A stretch of DNA of 64,000 nt from JADFMN01 sp964529975 (GTDB lineage Bacteria > Armatimonadota > Fimbriimonadia > Fimbriimonadales > Fimbriimonadaceae), in the NCBI GenBank assembly GCA_964529975.1, contig CAZGXW010000002.1, positions 40,374-104,373 of the forward strand, read 5' to 3'. Under the pieces are notes generated by a model. That model saw only the letters and a program-made list of their open reading frames with translations. It had not been told where the DNA came from and ran no database searches. Numbering within the stretch: the stretch's first letter is position 1; the number at the start of each line of letters is the position of its first letter. Below are positions 26,153 to 38,338 of this stretch, one piece after another. The position numbers and the translations under genes were made by a program.

Positions 26153-26831
26153 TGGTCCCCTCCCCGACGATGCGACCGAACTCCATCTGGACGACGCGCT
26201 TGCCGAACTTCTCGACGACGGCCATATCGTGCGTCGCCACCATGACCGTCGCGCCTCTCATGTTCAGATCGACCAACAGGTTCATGATCTCGATCGAGTG
26301 CGTGGGATCAAGGTTGCCTGTGGGCTCGTCCGCGAGCAAGAGCGGAGGATTGTTGATCAGCGCCCTTCCGATCGCGACGCGCTGTTGCTCGCCTCCGCTG
26401 AGTTCGCTCGGCAGTGCGTCGGCCCGGTGGAGAATGTTCACCCGATCGAGGATCTCGGGTACGGCCTTCCTGATCTCCCTGCGCGTTCTTCCGACCGCTC
26501 GCAAAGCGTATGCGACGTTCTCCCATACGGTCTTGCTGGAAAGCAAGGCAAAGTCCTGTGGCACGATCCCCATCTCTCGACGCAGGAGAGGGATCTCTTC
26601 GCGCTTGACGGTCGCTAAGTCTCGCCCGCCAAGTTTGACCGTGCCCTTGGTGTGCTTGACTTCGCGGGTGAGGCACTTGAGCAGGGTGCTCTTGCCTGAG
26701 CCCGTTTGACCGCAAAGGAAGATGAACTCGCCCTTCATCACGTCGAGCGACACGCCCCTCAGCCCTGCGACGATGTCGCTGTACTTGACCTCCACGCGGT
26801 CGAACTGGACGTAGGGTGCCTGACCTTCCAT
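26145..26831 (-). CDS. ftsE: Cell-division ABC ATPase FtsE
   Basis: 228-aa ABC ATPase with Walker A GQTGSGKST, Q-loop VPQDF, signature LSGGEQQR, Walker B LLLADEPTGNLD and H-loop THD. ATG 26831 begins MEGQAPYVQFDRVEV; an upstream ATG at 26849 adds only six residues. It pairs with FtsX (8-nt overlap). Confidence 0.95.
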   Translation of the reverse strand: MEGQAPYVQFDRVEVKYSDIVAGLRGVSLDVMKGEFIFLCGQTGSGKSTLLKCLTREVKHTKGTVKLGGRDLATVKREEIPLLRREMGIVPQDFALLSSKTVWENVAYALRAVGRTRREIRKAVPEILDRVNILHRADALPSELSGGEQQRVAIGRALINNPPLLLADEPTGNLDPTHSIEIMNLLVDLNMRGATVMVATHDMAVVEKFGKRVVQMEFGRIVGEGTNA

Positions 26832-26908
26832 GGCGCGGCTTGAACCCAAAGGGTACCCCCTCCCAAGACCCTGAACCCCGATCCCTGGCCCCGGTACCCT
26901 GAGCCTCG

Positions 26909-27343
26909 ATGATTGGTGTGCCCTCTGAGGAGCGAGTCCGTGTCCGCTATGGCGACACCGACCAGATGGGCCATGCCTACTACGCCAACTACCTCCTCTG
27001 GTTTGAGCAGGCCCGCGGTGCGTGGTGCCGTGACCGAGGGTTCACCTACAAGGGGCTCGAGGAGATGGGATACAAACTTCCTGTCGTCGAAGCGTGGTGC
27101 CGCTACAAAGGGGAACTGAAGTACGACGACATGGCGTGCGTCCGTGTGCGCCTCGCCGAAGTCAAGCGCGCAGCGATCAAATTCGAGTATGACGTGATCA
27201 ACGAGACCACCGGTCAGGAGTGCACGAGCGGCTATACGTGGCACGTGCTCGCTGCGGGAGAGCCCTTGAAGGCGATCGCGATTCCGCCCGACGTGAAACG
27301 CCTTCTCGATCGTGACCCCTCGCAACACGACCGGCTGGAGTAA
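26909..27343 (+). CDS. YbgC/4HBT-family acyl-CoA thioesterase
   Basis: 144-aa hot-dog-fold thioesterase. The motif RYGDTDQMGHAYYANYL contains the catalytic Asp and matches the YbgC signature, followed by WFEQARGAWC. The family hydrolyses acyl-CoA or acyl-ACP and in proteobacteria is linked to tol-pal; no tol genes are adjacent here. It stands alone, divergent from ftsE. Confidence 0.88.
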   Translation: MIGVPSEERVRVRYGDTDQMGHAYYANYLLWFEQARGAWCRDRGFTYKGLEEMGYKLPVVEAWCRYKGELKYDDMACVRVRLAEVKRAAIKFEYDVINETTGQECTSGYTWHVLAAGEPLKAIAIPPDVKRLLDRDPSQHDRLE

Positions 27344-27442
27344 TCGCTGGACTGTGTTCGACCCACGCAATTCGCGCGGGTGGAGAAATCGCCGTTCGAC
27401 AGATAACCAAACAGGGATACCCGTCCCGCATGGAGGCGGACC

Positions 27443-28168
27443 ATGGACTTTGGAATCAACGCCCGGCTGACGGCCAGCGACTACGTTGGAGTCGACATGG
27501 CCCCCGTCCGTGAGGCTAAGCGAGCCCACGAGGCCTCCAAAGTGCGTTCCAAAGACCAAGCCGAGGCCGGCACGATCAAGCGAGAGCAAGAGTCCCTCGA
27601 GCAGGCCGTCCAGCGCTTGGAGCGCGCAAGCCAAAAACTGGAGACCGCGGGCCGCACGGTGCACCAGGTCGAAGACCTGTTGGACGACACGCTCTCGGGA
27701 TTCAGAGCCAACCGCGCAGAGAACCGTCCCGCGAGCGCGAACCAGCGATTGCTGCAAAGCGCGGACGAGACGGCGCACGACATCGTCGGGTTCGCGCGAT
27801 TCGACGAGGAGATGGTGTTCCCGCCTTCGGGAAGCCCCATACGGTTCGAGCACGCCCAGGCCCGCAACGCCTATGCGAAGCACAACAAGGCCCTGCGCGA
27901 CCATCGGGGCACAAACGACTCTCCCGAAGTTCGCGACGTGATCGATCGCACGAACAACCGACTTCGTGGCGAGGGCGGAGTCCTCCCCACCCTCAACCTG
28001 CTCTCGGAGAAGGGGCACGAAAACCCGGAACTGACGGAGGACTCCCTTTCGGGGCTCAAGCAGGGCATGAACGATTCGCGGGCCGAGATCGACTCGACCC
28101 GCCGGCGCGTCCTGGAAGGGGCTAAAGAAAACACGCCCCTGGACGCCCACATCGACGTCGCCTCTTAG
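27443..28168 (+). CDS. Hypothetical coiled-coil protein
   Basis: 241 aa, hydrophilic, with no signal peptide. Residues about 24-85 form a strong heptad-rich coiled coil (QESLEQAVQRLERASQKLE). The rest is charged and helical, with FDEEMVFPPSG in the middle and a second helical stretch near the C-terminus. ATG 27443 is preceded by GGAGGCGGACC. I do not recognise the family. The context is an orphan between a thioesterase and a small secreted protein. Confidence 0.65.
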   Translation: MDFGINARLTASDYVGVDMAPVREAKRAHEASKVRSKDQAEAGTIKREQESLEQAVQRLERASQKLETAGRTVHQVEDLLDDTLSGFRANRAENRPASANQRLLQSADETAHDIVGFARFDEEMVFPPSGSPIRFEHAQARNAYAKHNKALRDHRGTNDSPEVRDVIDRTNNRLRGEGGVLPTLNLLSEKGHENPELTEDSLSGLKQGMNDSRAEIDSTRRRVLEGAKENTPLDAHIDVAS

Positions 28169-28184
28169 GTCATCTCAAGGCAGA

Positions 28185-28219
28185 CGCAAGGCGCGCTCCC
28201 AACGCGGGGGCGCGCTCTT
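28185..28219 (+). terminator. Possible hairpin after the coiled-coil gene
   Basis: GCGCGC pairs with GCGCGC across TCCCAACGCGGGG, with flanking AAG/CTT able to extend the stem, and a short TTGGTTT follows. It is a GC-rich hairpin 20-50 nt after the stop at 28168 without a strong T tract, so the terminator role is tentative. Confidence 0.35.
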
Positions 28220-28255
28220 GGTTTAAGACCAATCCAACCTCATCGACCATACCTC

Positions 28256-28285
28256 TTGACACCACCTTTCTCGTGCTACTATACT
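28256..28285 (+). promoter_or_regulatory. Near-consensus sigma70 promoter
   Basis: TTGACA (28256-28261) and TATACT (28280-28285) are separated by 18 nt. The predicted start point, about 28291-28293, falls next to the ATG-ATG at 28295-28300, implying a leaderless or nearly leaderless transcript. Confidence 0.7.
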
Positions 28286-28294
28286 AAATGTACT

Positions 28295-28852
28295 ATGATG
28301 ATTGTGTTGGCGTTGGTGGTTGGGATGGTGCAGGAACCGGTGAAGTCGCCGGTCGAACTGGCTTTCGACCATTTCAAGCGAATGCCTGGGAAGTGGGCAG
28401 GCGCGGCTGAAGACGGCAGGCGTCTGCTCAACGATTGGCAGTTAATCGCCGGAGGATCGGTCGTCATGTACGAGTCTGTGTTCGAAGGCCATCCGGACAC
28501 GAAGATGGTGACGATGATCCATGTGGACAATGGGCGATTGTTGTTGACCCATTACTGCGTTGCGCGCAACCAGCCACGGTTGATGGCGACAGACATCTCG
28601 AAGGACGGGAAGAAGATCACGTTCACATACCTCGATGCGACTGGGATCAAGTCTCGCGACCAGGGGCACATGGACAAGGTCGTGTGGGAGTTCGTCGACG
28701 AGGACACCGAGACTTCGCAGTGGACGTGGTACCAGGACGGCAAGGAGTCGTGGATGGAGAAGTTCACGATGAAGCGGGTGAAGGGCGAATTGCCGCCTGC
28801 CGCGCCTGTGGTTGGGAAAAGTAAGGCGCCTTGTTGTCCCGTACAGGCTTAG
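28295..28852 (+). CDS. Small secreted protein, DUF1579-like
   Basis: 185 aa starting MMIVLALVVGMVQEPVKS, a short hydrophobic signal-like N-terminus. The body has a beta-rich pattern (GKWAGAAEDGRRLLNDWQLI, SVVMYESVFEGHPDTKMVTMIH) resembling DUF1579/lipocalin-like proteins that measure or bind small ligands; that match is tentative. It ends in KAPCCPVQA with a Cys pair. The promoter just upstream leaves room for little or no 5' UTR. Confidence 0.6.
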   Translation: MMIVLALVVGMVQEPVKSPVELAFDHFKRMPGKWAGAAEDGRRLLNDWQLIAGGSVVMYESVFEGHPDTKMVTMIHVDNGRLLLTHYCVARNQPRLMATDISKDGKKITFTYLDATGIKSRDQGHMDKVVWEFVDEDTETSQWTWYQDGKESWMEKFTMKRVKGELPPAAPVVGKSKAPCCPVQA

Positions 28853-28910
28853 CGGTCATGGCGACCGTGCGTCCTTCGACAGGCTCAGGATTACGGTTTA
28901 CTTTCCTTGA

Positions 28911-28947
28911 CCCCTCTCCCCCTCCACTTCGTGCAGGGGGAGAGGGG
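28911..28947. terminator. Bidirectional hairpin between convergent genes
   Basis: A perfect 13-bp inverted repeat, CCCCTCTCCCCCT (28911-28923) and AGGGGGAGAGGGG (28935-28947), with an 11-nt loop. It sits between the convergent 28295-28852 gene and secA. There is no T tract on either side. A nearby CCTTCGACAGGCTCAGG stretch resembles dispersed repeats seen in many bacterial genomes. Confidence 0.55.
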
Positions 28948-28955
28948 GTTGTGGT

Positions 28956-32060
<3,105 letters not shown>

Positions 32061-32092
32061 GGTCTTGGTCGGGGTTTGGTCGTGACGGCGAG

Positions 32093-32110
32093 GCGCGCCT
32101 ATGGGCGCGC
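32093..32110 (-). promoter_or_regulatory. Hairpin in the secA leader
   Basis: GCGCGCC (32093-32099) and GGCGCGC (32104-32110) form a 7-bp GC stem with a 4-nt loop, between the stop of the 114-aa ORF and the secA ATG. It could be an attenuating or regulatory stem in the secA leader. Confidence 0.4.
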
Positions 32111-32117
32111 GGGCGTG

Positions 32118-32462
32118 TCAGGACGCAAAAGGTCCGTCGCGAGGATGGACAGACTCCGACCAGCCGGGCCGAGCCTTCATGCTCGACGCGGACAAGACCA
32201 CAGGTTCGGCTGTTTGGACGACCGGGGGTTCGGGCTGAGTGGGCTGGCTTTGGGCCGCCCCGAAGAGTTGGATCCAAAACGCGAGATCCTTGGCCCCCAC
32301 TCCGGCCTGGGCATGAAGCTCGGTCTCAAGGTCGCCGATGGCTCTGGCCGCTTGAACCCGCTGGGCCAGGTCGAGCAGGGCCTGCTGTTGGCGCAGGGAC
32401 ATCTCTTGTCCGCCTGCACCCTGCATCAGCAGGAACATAACGACCGGGATCAGGTTCAGCAT
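32118..32462 (-). CDS. Small hypothetical protein upstream of secA
   Basis: 114 aa. Residues 3-15 are hydrophobic (LIPVVMFLLM), followed by a helical Gln/Ala-rich part, a Pro-rich linker (about 73-90) and a C-terminus containing RPGW and PRDGP. Position upstream of secA with a hairpin in between recalls the secM-secA arrangement, but no match to a known arrest peptide can be claimed. The coding status is uncertain because the region is GC-rich with open frames on both strands. Confidence 0.45.
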   Translation of the reverse strand: MLNLIPVVMFLLMQGAGGQEMSLRQQQALLDLAQRVQAARAIGDLETELHAQAGVGAKDLAFWIQLFGAAQSQPTQPEPPVVQTAEPVVLSASSMKARPGWSESVHPRDGPFAS

Positions 32463-32568
32463 TGCTGCCTTAGTACTAACTGATTATATTCGGCTGGCGT
32501 TTCCGGTTCGGGCAGGTTGGCTAGGATGGAACCTGTCCCGGCCCTAGTTCGCCGGGAACCCTTGAAAG

Positions 32569-34572
32569 TTGCGAATCGTAATAGGGCGCGTGTCCAGACC
32601 GCTCACCGCTCTCCTGGCCTTTGGCCTGACTACCTGCGCTCTCGCCCAGGAGTTCCCGCTTTCCCCGAACCCGGACAACGTCCGAGCGACGAAAACCGCA
32701 AGTCCACCGACGATCGACGGCACGATCAACTCGAGCGAGTGGGCAGGCGCGACGACCTCGTCCAGGGCGCTGGTCGTGATCGCGACGGCACAGCCGAGCG
32801 GTGACCGGGCGCAGTACTGGATCACCTACGACGACCAGTACCTCTACGTCGCGACGAGGATCCTCCTCCAGAACCCGAACGCCGTCAAGGCAGACGAGTA
32901 TCGGGAGAACGTGAGCCTGGGCGGTGACGACAGCGTGACGTTCATGCTCGACTTGTTCGGCACCTCGCAGAACTTCAACATTTTCTCGTTTAACTCTGCT
33001 GGCGCGACCCAACTGCAACTTGCCGGAGGTCGCGCCGCAAAGCGAGAGTGGAGCGGCGCGTTCCTTTCCCGTGGCCGCAAGACGGAGACCGGATGGGAGG
33101 CGGAGGCTCGGATAGAGTGGGCCATCATGCCGATGCCGCCACAAGGCACGCGCGACATGAAGTTCCTGTTCGACTGGTACGTGTCGTCGATCCAGCGCGG
33201 CGTGAGTTTCCACTCGACGCAGGGCGACCTGACGAAGATGCACACGCTGGCGGCGGTGGAGGTCCCGGACGTCAAGGTGCGTCGCACGATCAACCTGCTT
33301 CCCTACGCGTACGCAGGCTACAACGACGAGACGGGCGAGCACATCGCGAACGCGGGTCTCGACGTTAAGACAGCGATCAACGACAACTTGAACTTCGTCA
33401 TGACCCTGAACCCGGACTTCCGCAACATCGAGAGCGAGATCCTGAACCTCGACTTTTCGAACTTCGAGAGGCTGCCCGGCGAGTCACGACCGTTCTTCCA
33501 AGAGGGCAGCGACTACCTCTTCACAGGCGGGATCAACAACCGCAGGCTTTTCGCAAGCCAGCGCATCGGCTCGTTCGACACAGGACTTAACTTCTACGGC
33601 AGCGTCGGCAACACGCAGATGGGGTTTCTCGGGACGATCGACTTCGACAACGAGCAGACGTTCGTGGGCTCTGTGACGTTGAACCCGAACCAGAACACGA
33701 ACGTGTTCCTCGCCATGGCTGCGCTCGATCGACCGGGGGAAGAGAACTACGCTGGGAACGTGGAGTACTTCACTCGCTCGGGCGACTACTTGCTGTTCGC
33801 CGGATACCAACAGACGGACGACGAAGTGCTGGGCTTCGGCTCTTCGTTCGGGACAGGGTGGCAGTATCGCGCCCGCGGACTGACGAACGTGCTGATCTAC
33901 GAACAGGTCACCGATGACTTTCTGCCGCGAATCGGTTTCGCCCCTCAACGCGGATTCAAAGGCGTAGTGAGCAACACCATGTGGACGAAGAGCCACCCAC
34001 GCGGGGACGTCATGGAAACGAACGTCGGTGCCTCCTTGGTCGAACAGGACGGGTTCGGCGGCGGCCATTACCGGCGACTAGGCTCGGCTTCGAGTTCCGT
34101 CACGCTGAGGAACCGCCTGAGTTTCGGCCTGTCGTACTCGCAGGACTGGTTCTTGACGGACGTGAACACGTTCCACACCGTGTCGATGAGCATGCCCCGC
34201 GGCGACACGTTTCGAGGCTGGTCCCTTTCGCACACTCGCGGCGACGCCCAGGGCTTCCCCTATACGAGCACCACCGCGCGGGTTTTCTACAGGCCGATCA
34301 AGCGGCTTCAGCTCGACTTGCGTTACCAAGAGGTCGAGCACGCGATCGACACCGACCAGACGGTCTTCACGATGAACTGGGAGATGGACCGCTACCAGTC
34401 GCTCGGCGGACGGGTCGTGGGCCAGGGCGACGATTGGAACTGGTTCGTGTCCTACAAGATGAGCGGAAACCTGGGTGCGGAGTATTTCTTGATCCTGGGC
34501 GACCCCAATGCGACCTCTTTCCAAAAGACGCTGATCTTCAAAGTCAGCGTCCCGATCACGATCGGAGCGTGA
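32569..34572 (+). CDS. Outer-membrane DUF5916 protein with CBM9-like N-terminal domain (copy 1)
   Basis: 667 aa with a signal peptide ending CALAQ, an N-terminal CBM9-like domain (about 45-230, with IDGTINSSEWAGA and YDDQYLYVATRI), and a C-terminal beta-barrel-like DUF5916 region with many alternating strands (RPFFQEGSDYLF, QVTDDFLPRIGF). It likely sits in the outer membrane; binding or transport of a glycan or oligomer is inferred. The start is TTG 32569 or GTG 32590. It is a tandem paralogue of the next gene. Confidence 0.78.
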   Translation: MRIVIGRVSRPLTALLAFGLTTCALAQEFPLSPNPDNVRATKTASPPTIDGTINSSEWAGATTSSRALVVIATAQPSGDRAQYWITYDDQYLYVATRILLQNPNAVKADEYRENVSLGGDDSVTFMLDLFGTSQNFNIFSFNSAGATQLQLAGGRAAKREWSGAFLSRGRKTETGWEAEARIEWAIMPMPPQGTRDMKFLFDWYVSSIQRGVSFHSTQGDLTKMHTLAAVEVPDVKVRRTINLLPYAYAGYNDETGEHIANAGLDVKTAINDNLNFVMTLNPDFRNIESEILNLDFSNFERLPGESRPFFQEGSDYLFTGGINNRRLFASQRIGSFDTGLNFYGSVGNTQMGFLGTIDFDNEQTFVGSVTLNPNQNTNVFLAMAALDRPGEENYAGNVEYFTRSGDYLLFAGYQQTDDEVLGFGSSFGTGWQYRARGLTNVLIYEQVTDDFLPRIGFAPQRGFKGVVSNTMWTKSHPRGDVMETNVGASLVEQDGFGGGHYRRLGSASSSVTLRNRLSFGLSYSQDWFLTDVNTFHTVSMSMPRGDTFRGWSLSHTRGDAQGFPYTSTTARVFYRPIKRLQLDLRYQEVEHAIDTDQTVFTMNWEMDRYQSLGGRVVGQGDDWNWFVSYKMSGNLGAEYFLILGDPNATSFQKTLIFKVSVPITIGA

Positions 34573-34579
34573 CCACGTA

Positions 34580-34620
34580 GGTTCCGGGGCTTCCCGGCGT
34601 AAATGCCATGTCCCGGAACC
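34580..34620 (+). terminator. Hairpin between the DUF5916 paralogues
   Basis: GGTTCCGGG (34580-34588) and CCCGGAACC (34612-34620) form a perfect 9-bp stem, starting 8 nt after the stop of copy 1. No T tract follows. It may be a terminator or an mRNA-stabilising stem. Confidence 0.45.
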
Positions 34621-34651
34621 TAATCCGCACCTTCGCGTATAAACGTCTTCA

Positions 34652-36628
34652 GTGCGTCGCTTGTTTCTCGTTTGTTGGAGCGCCCTTTGCGGGCTCGCGC
34701 TCGGCCAGGACTTCCCCCTGACCCCCGTACCCGAGACGATTCGAGCGGTCAGGTTCACGACCGCCCCACGGATCGATGGCCGGATCGACGCTCAGGAGTG
34801 GGCGGGTGTCGGCGTCGTCCGTCGGTCGTACATCATCGGTGGGACTAACCAGGACTCGGGGGAGAAGGGCGAGGTCTGGGTCGGTTACGACGACACTTAC
34901 GTTTACATCGCGGCTCGGATCTACCTCCAGAACCCTGGCAAGATCTCGGCGGACGAGTTCCGTGACAACGTGGACCTGGACGGCAACGACGCGTTCATGA
35001 TCCAATTGGACACCTTCGGGCTTCACAACGATGCGAACCACATCGCTTTCAACGCCAACGGGGCGACGCAGTTGGAAATCGCCGGAGGACGCGCTGCGAA
35101 ACTAGAATGGAGCGGGCGGGTCGAGGCACAGGCGCGCGTGACTGAAACGGGGTGGGAAGGCGAGGTCCGCGTTCCTTGGGCCCTCATGCCGATGCCTCCC
35201 AGCGGAGTGCGCGACATGAAGTTCGACTTCGACTGGTACGTGTCGTCGACAGGACGCGGGGTGACCTCGCATACCAACATGGGAGACAAGACGCGTGTGC
35301 ACACGCTGGCCGGGGTCGAGGTTCCGCAAGTCTCGCTGAAGCGTTCGCTCCTGTTGCTCCCCTATGTTTACGGTGGATACAACGACGAGACCGGCGAGCA
35401 CATAGCGAACGCCGGCCTTGATTTCAAGTCTGCGGTCACGCCCGACATGAACCTGGTCGGAACGATCAACCCGGACTTCCGCAACATTGAAGGCGACGTT
35501 CTCGACCTCGACTTTTCGAACTTCGAGAGGCTGGGCAACGAGACCCGGCCGTTCTTCCAAGAAGGGAACGACTACTATTTCTTTGGGCGTGGGCGAAGCA
35601 TCTTCGCCAGCCAGCGCATCCCGACGTTCGACATGGGCGTGAACGTGTACGGGAACCTTGGTGGCAACCAGCGCCTCGGCGTCATGAGCACTGTGGACTT
35701 CGAGAACCAGGCCACGTTCGCGGGTTCCTACACTCTGAACCCCGACCAGTTCTGGGAGTACACGTTTGCGTTTGCGACGCTGCACCGCCCGGACGAAGAC
35801 AACTTTGCCGGCCGCATGAACGTCAGTCGCCAGATGGGCAACTGGATGGGGTACTTCGACGGAGTGACCACCGACGACGAAGTGCTGGGAACGGGCTCTT
35901 CTATCGGCTTCGGCACGTTCTACAACGTCCCCGGGTGGCAGGGTTCGCTGAACTACGTCGACGTGACGGAGGACTTCTTCCCTCGGATCGGGTTCGTGCC
36001 AGAGCGCGACTTCCGAGGAGTCAACGGAAACTTCGAGCGCTCATGGGAGTTCTCGTCGGGCTCGGTCGTGGGCGCGGACTTCGAACTCGGCTTCAACGAC
36101 TACACGCGCCGCGACGGCGCGCACTATCGACGCAGCGTCGGCGCGTTCTACAACATGGGTTTCAAGAACCTCGTGGGCATCGGCCTCGGCGCCGAATACG
36201 AGCATTTTGAAGCGGACCATAACCGCGTGGCCTACTTCGACCTCGAGTACCCGTACATCAACCCATATCGCAACATGGAAGTCGAACTGGCGATCGGTGA
36301 GATCCAGGGTGCGGCGTATCGCTCGGTCGGCCTGGGCGTGCGCTATCGACCTGTCCAGCGCGTGCAGTTGGGGCTCTCGGCGCAGTCGGTCGACCACACA
36401 GAGAAGGAGGACCAGATCGTGTTCTCCTTCAACTGGCTGATGAACAAGTTCGAGTCGATCGGTGGGCGAGTGGTCTACAACGAGCGCGAGTGGAACTGGT
36501 ACGCGTCGTACCGTATGGGTGGGAACAAGGGCGCGGAGTACTTTGTGATCCTTGGCGACCCGAACGCGTCGTCGTTCCAAAAGACTCTAGTCTTCAAGGT
36601 GACTGTGCCGTTTTCGATCGGCTGGTAG
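34652..36628 (+). CDS. Outer-membrane DUF5916 protein with CBM9-like N-terminal domain (copy 2)
   Basis: 658 aa, start GTG 34652 with a signal peptide ending GLALGQ. The same architecture as copy 1 and high similarity throughout, including ETGEHIANAGLD, FSNFERL, RPFFQEG and FKVTVPFSIGW. The C-terminus ends in Trp, consistent with a BAM-type barrel, whereas copy 1 ends in Ala. Both have a QEFPL/QDFPL mature start. They are a tandem duplication, 79 nt apart. The role is unknown; the two may form related outer-membrane channels or receptors. Confidence 0.78.
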   Translation: MRRLFLVCWSALCGLALGQDFPLTPVPETIRAVRFTTAPRIDGRIDAQEWAGVGVVRRSYIIGGTNQDSGEKGEVWVGYDDTYVYIAARIYLQNPGKISADEFRDNVDLDGNDAFMIQLDTFGLHNDANHIAFNANGATQLEIAGGRAAKLEWSGRVEAQARVTETGWEGEVRVPWALMPMPPSGVRDMKFDFDWYVSSTGRGVTSHTNMGDKTRVHTLAGVEVPQVSLKRSLLLLPYVYGGYNDETGEHIANAGLDFKSAVTPDMNLVGTINPDFRNIEGDVLDLDFSNFERLGNETRPFFQEGNDYYFFGRGRSIFASQRIPTFDMGVNVYGNLGGNQRLGVMSTVDFENQATFAGSYTLNPDQFWEYTFAFATLHRPDEDNFAGRMNVSRQMGNWMGYFDGVTTDDEVLGTGSSIGFGTFYNVPGWQGSLNYVDVTEDFFPRIGFVPERDFRGVNGNFERSWEFSSGSVVGADFELGFNDYTRRDGAHYRRSVGAFYNMGFKNLVGIGLGAEYEHFEADHNRVAYFDLEYPYINPYRNMEVELAIGEIQGAAYRSVGLGVRYRPVQRVQLGLSAQSVDHTEKEDQIVFSFNWLMNKFESIGGRVVYNEREWNWYASYRMGGNKGAEYFVILGDPNASSFQKTLVFKVTVPFSIGW

Positions 36629-36629
36629 G

Positions 36630-38285
36630 TCAGACCACTCGGCTTCGTGCGTAGTCGGCGCCCTTGTCCGCGCGAACCGGCTTGACGCTCGCGACGCTTT
36701 CGGGCTCAAAGTCGAGCAGTTTCAGCCAGTCCTGGGCGTCGTCGGACTTCGGGAAGATCTCGTTCTCGGAGTACTCGGCCTCGACCGCAGCATGCAAGTC
36801 TGATTCGTTGATTCCGTGGTCGGTGGTGGGCTCTGCGATCGCTCGGCGGATCGCGATGTCCTTCGCGCGGTCGACGACGGACTTAATGAGCGCGCCGCTA
36901 ACGAGGTCCTTCCAGTGCAGTGTCTCCGTGTTGCCGTTGCGGAAGGCGACCTTGAGGAACTCGGTCTGCGTCGACTTGCGCCAAAGGTGGGCGAGCGTGG
37001 ACTCGACCAGCGCGACGCGCGCGCACTCGTTGCCACCTTGCTCCTTCACAAGCGCAGGATCGAACGGCAAGCGGTCGTGCAGGTAGATGCTTAGGATGTC
37101 CCGGCTTGCTTCCTTGTTGGGTCGCTCGACCTTGACCTTGCGGTCGATGCGCTCGGGGCGCAGGATCGCGGGGTCGATGTAGTCGGGTCGGTTGCTCGTG
37201 AGCACGAGCACGACGTTCTCCAGCGACACCAGGCCGTCGAGTTCGGCGCAGAACTGCGGCACGACGGTGTTGCTGATGTTCAGCCACCGACCCGTGCTTC
37301 TTGTGCGCAGCACGGACTCGGCTTCGTCCATGAAGATCACGACGAGTCGGCCCTCTTTGGATTTTTCTCGCGCCGTTGCGAATATCTCGCGCACGATGCG
37401 CTCGGTCTCGCCGAGCCACATGTTGAGGATCTTCGGACCGCTGATGTGCATGAAGTACTCCTTGACCTCTTGGCCGGCCTCTTTGGAGTATTCGCGCGCG
37501 AGATTGTGCGCGATCGCCTTGCCGATCAACGTCTTGCCGCACCCGGGTGGGCCGTAGAGCAGGATGCCCTTGATCGGCTTCTTATCGAACTTCTTGTAGA
37601 TCTCTGGATGGAGCAGCGGGAGTTCGATGGTCTCGCGAATGAGCGCGATCGCCTTCTCTTGACCGCCGACTGCGGACCACGGCGTGTCGGGGACCTCTTC
37701 GACGAAGTAGTCGCGGGTCTCCTGTTTGGGAAAGTGCTCGATGGCCACTCGGCCGGTCTGGTCGAGGCGCACTTCGTCCCCGGATTTGACGACGTCGCCT
37801 TTCAGCGCGCTGGATAAGTCGACGACGCGGCCTTGGCCGCCTTGGACGTCGGCACCAACGCGCAATCGCCCGTCGGACAAGACCTCGCTGACCTTGATGA
37901 CGGCTCCTGTGGGGGCGTCGGGGAGCGTCCCGATGACGGCGTAGGCGTCGTTGAGGGTGACTCGGGCGCCATGGACCAGCGCGGCGCGGTCGAGGTGCGG
38001 GTCGACTAGCGCGACGTACTCGGTGTCGCCGAGCGCGACGAGGCACTTCTCGCCGTCGATGTCGCGGAGGAACACGCCGACCTTGTTCGCCGGAGCGGTG
38101 AGTTTTTGGTATGCCTCCTCATAGGCGGCCAGGGTCTTCTCGCGCTCCTCTGTATCGGCGCGTTCTTGCTTGAGTTCTGCCTTTAAGGCGGCGATAAGGG
38201 CTTCGACCTTTTGGTCTCCCTGGGGGACGGCCTCCTGCAGGCGCTCGATGAGTTTGTTGATCCGCGCTTCGGTCTCAGGGGCCAT
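36630..38285 (-). CDS. Proteasome-associated AAA+ ATPase (Mpa/ARC-like)
   Basis: 551 aa with an N-terminal coiled coil (about 1-62), tandem OB-like beta domains (about 65-190), then a AAA+ module with Walker A GPPGCGKT, Walker B VVIFMDEAES and DPAILRPERIDRKVKVERP. This order is the Mpa/ARC architecture of bacterial proteasome ATPases. The C-terminus ends YARSRVV and lacks the GQYL or HbYX tail used for 20S docking. It is convergent with copy 2 of DUF5916, 1 nt apart. No prcBA, pup or pafA is in the window. Confidence 0.88.
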   Translation of the reverse strand: MAPETEARINKLIERLQEAVPQGDQKVEALIAALKAELKQERADTEEREKTLAAYEEAYQKLTAPANKVGVFLRDIDGEKCLVALGDTEYVALVDPHLDRAALVHGARVTLNDAYAVIGTLPDAPTGAVIKVSEVLSDGRLRVGADVQGGQGRVVDLSSALKGDVVKSGDEVRLDQTGRVAIEHFPKQETRDYFVEEVPDTPWSAVGGQEKAIALIRETIELPLLHPEIYKKFDKKPIKGILLYGPPGCGKTLIGKAIAHNLAREYSKEAGQEVKEYFMHISGPKILNMWLGETERIVREIFATAREKSKEGRLVVIFMDEAESVLRTRSTGRWLNISNTVVPQFCAELDGLVSLENVVLVLTSNRPDYIDPAILRPERIDRKVKVERPNKEASRDILSIYLHDRLPFDPALVKEQGGNECARVALVESTLAHLWRKSTQTEFLKVAFRNGNTETLHWKDLVSGALIKSVVDRAKDIAIRRAIAEPTTDHGINESDLHAAVEAEYSENEIFPKSDDAQDWLKLLDFEPESVASVKPVRADKGADYARSRVV

Positions 38286-38338
38286 GGTTCAATGATACGA
38301 CGGAACGGGCCGCCCGGTTCGAGCGAAGGGCGCAAGCC

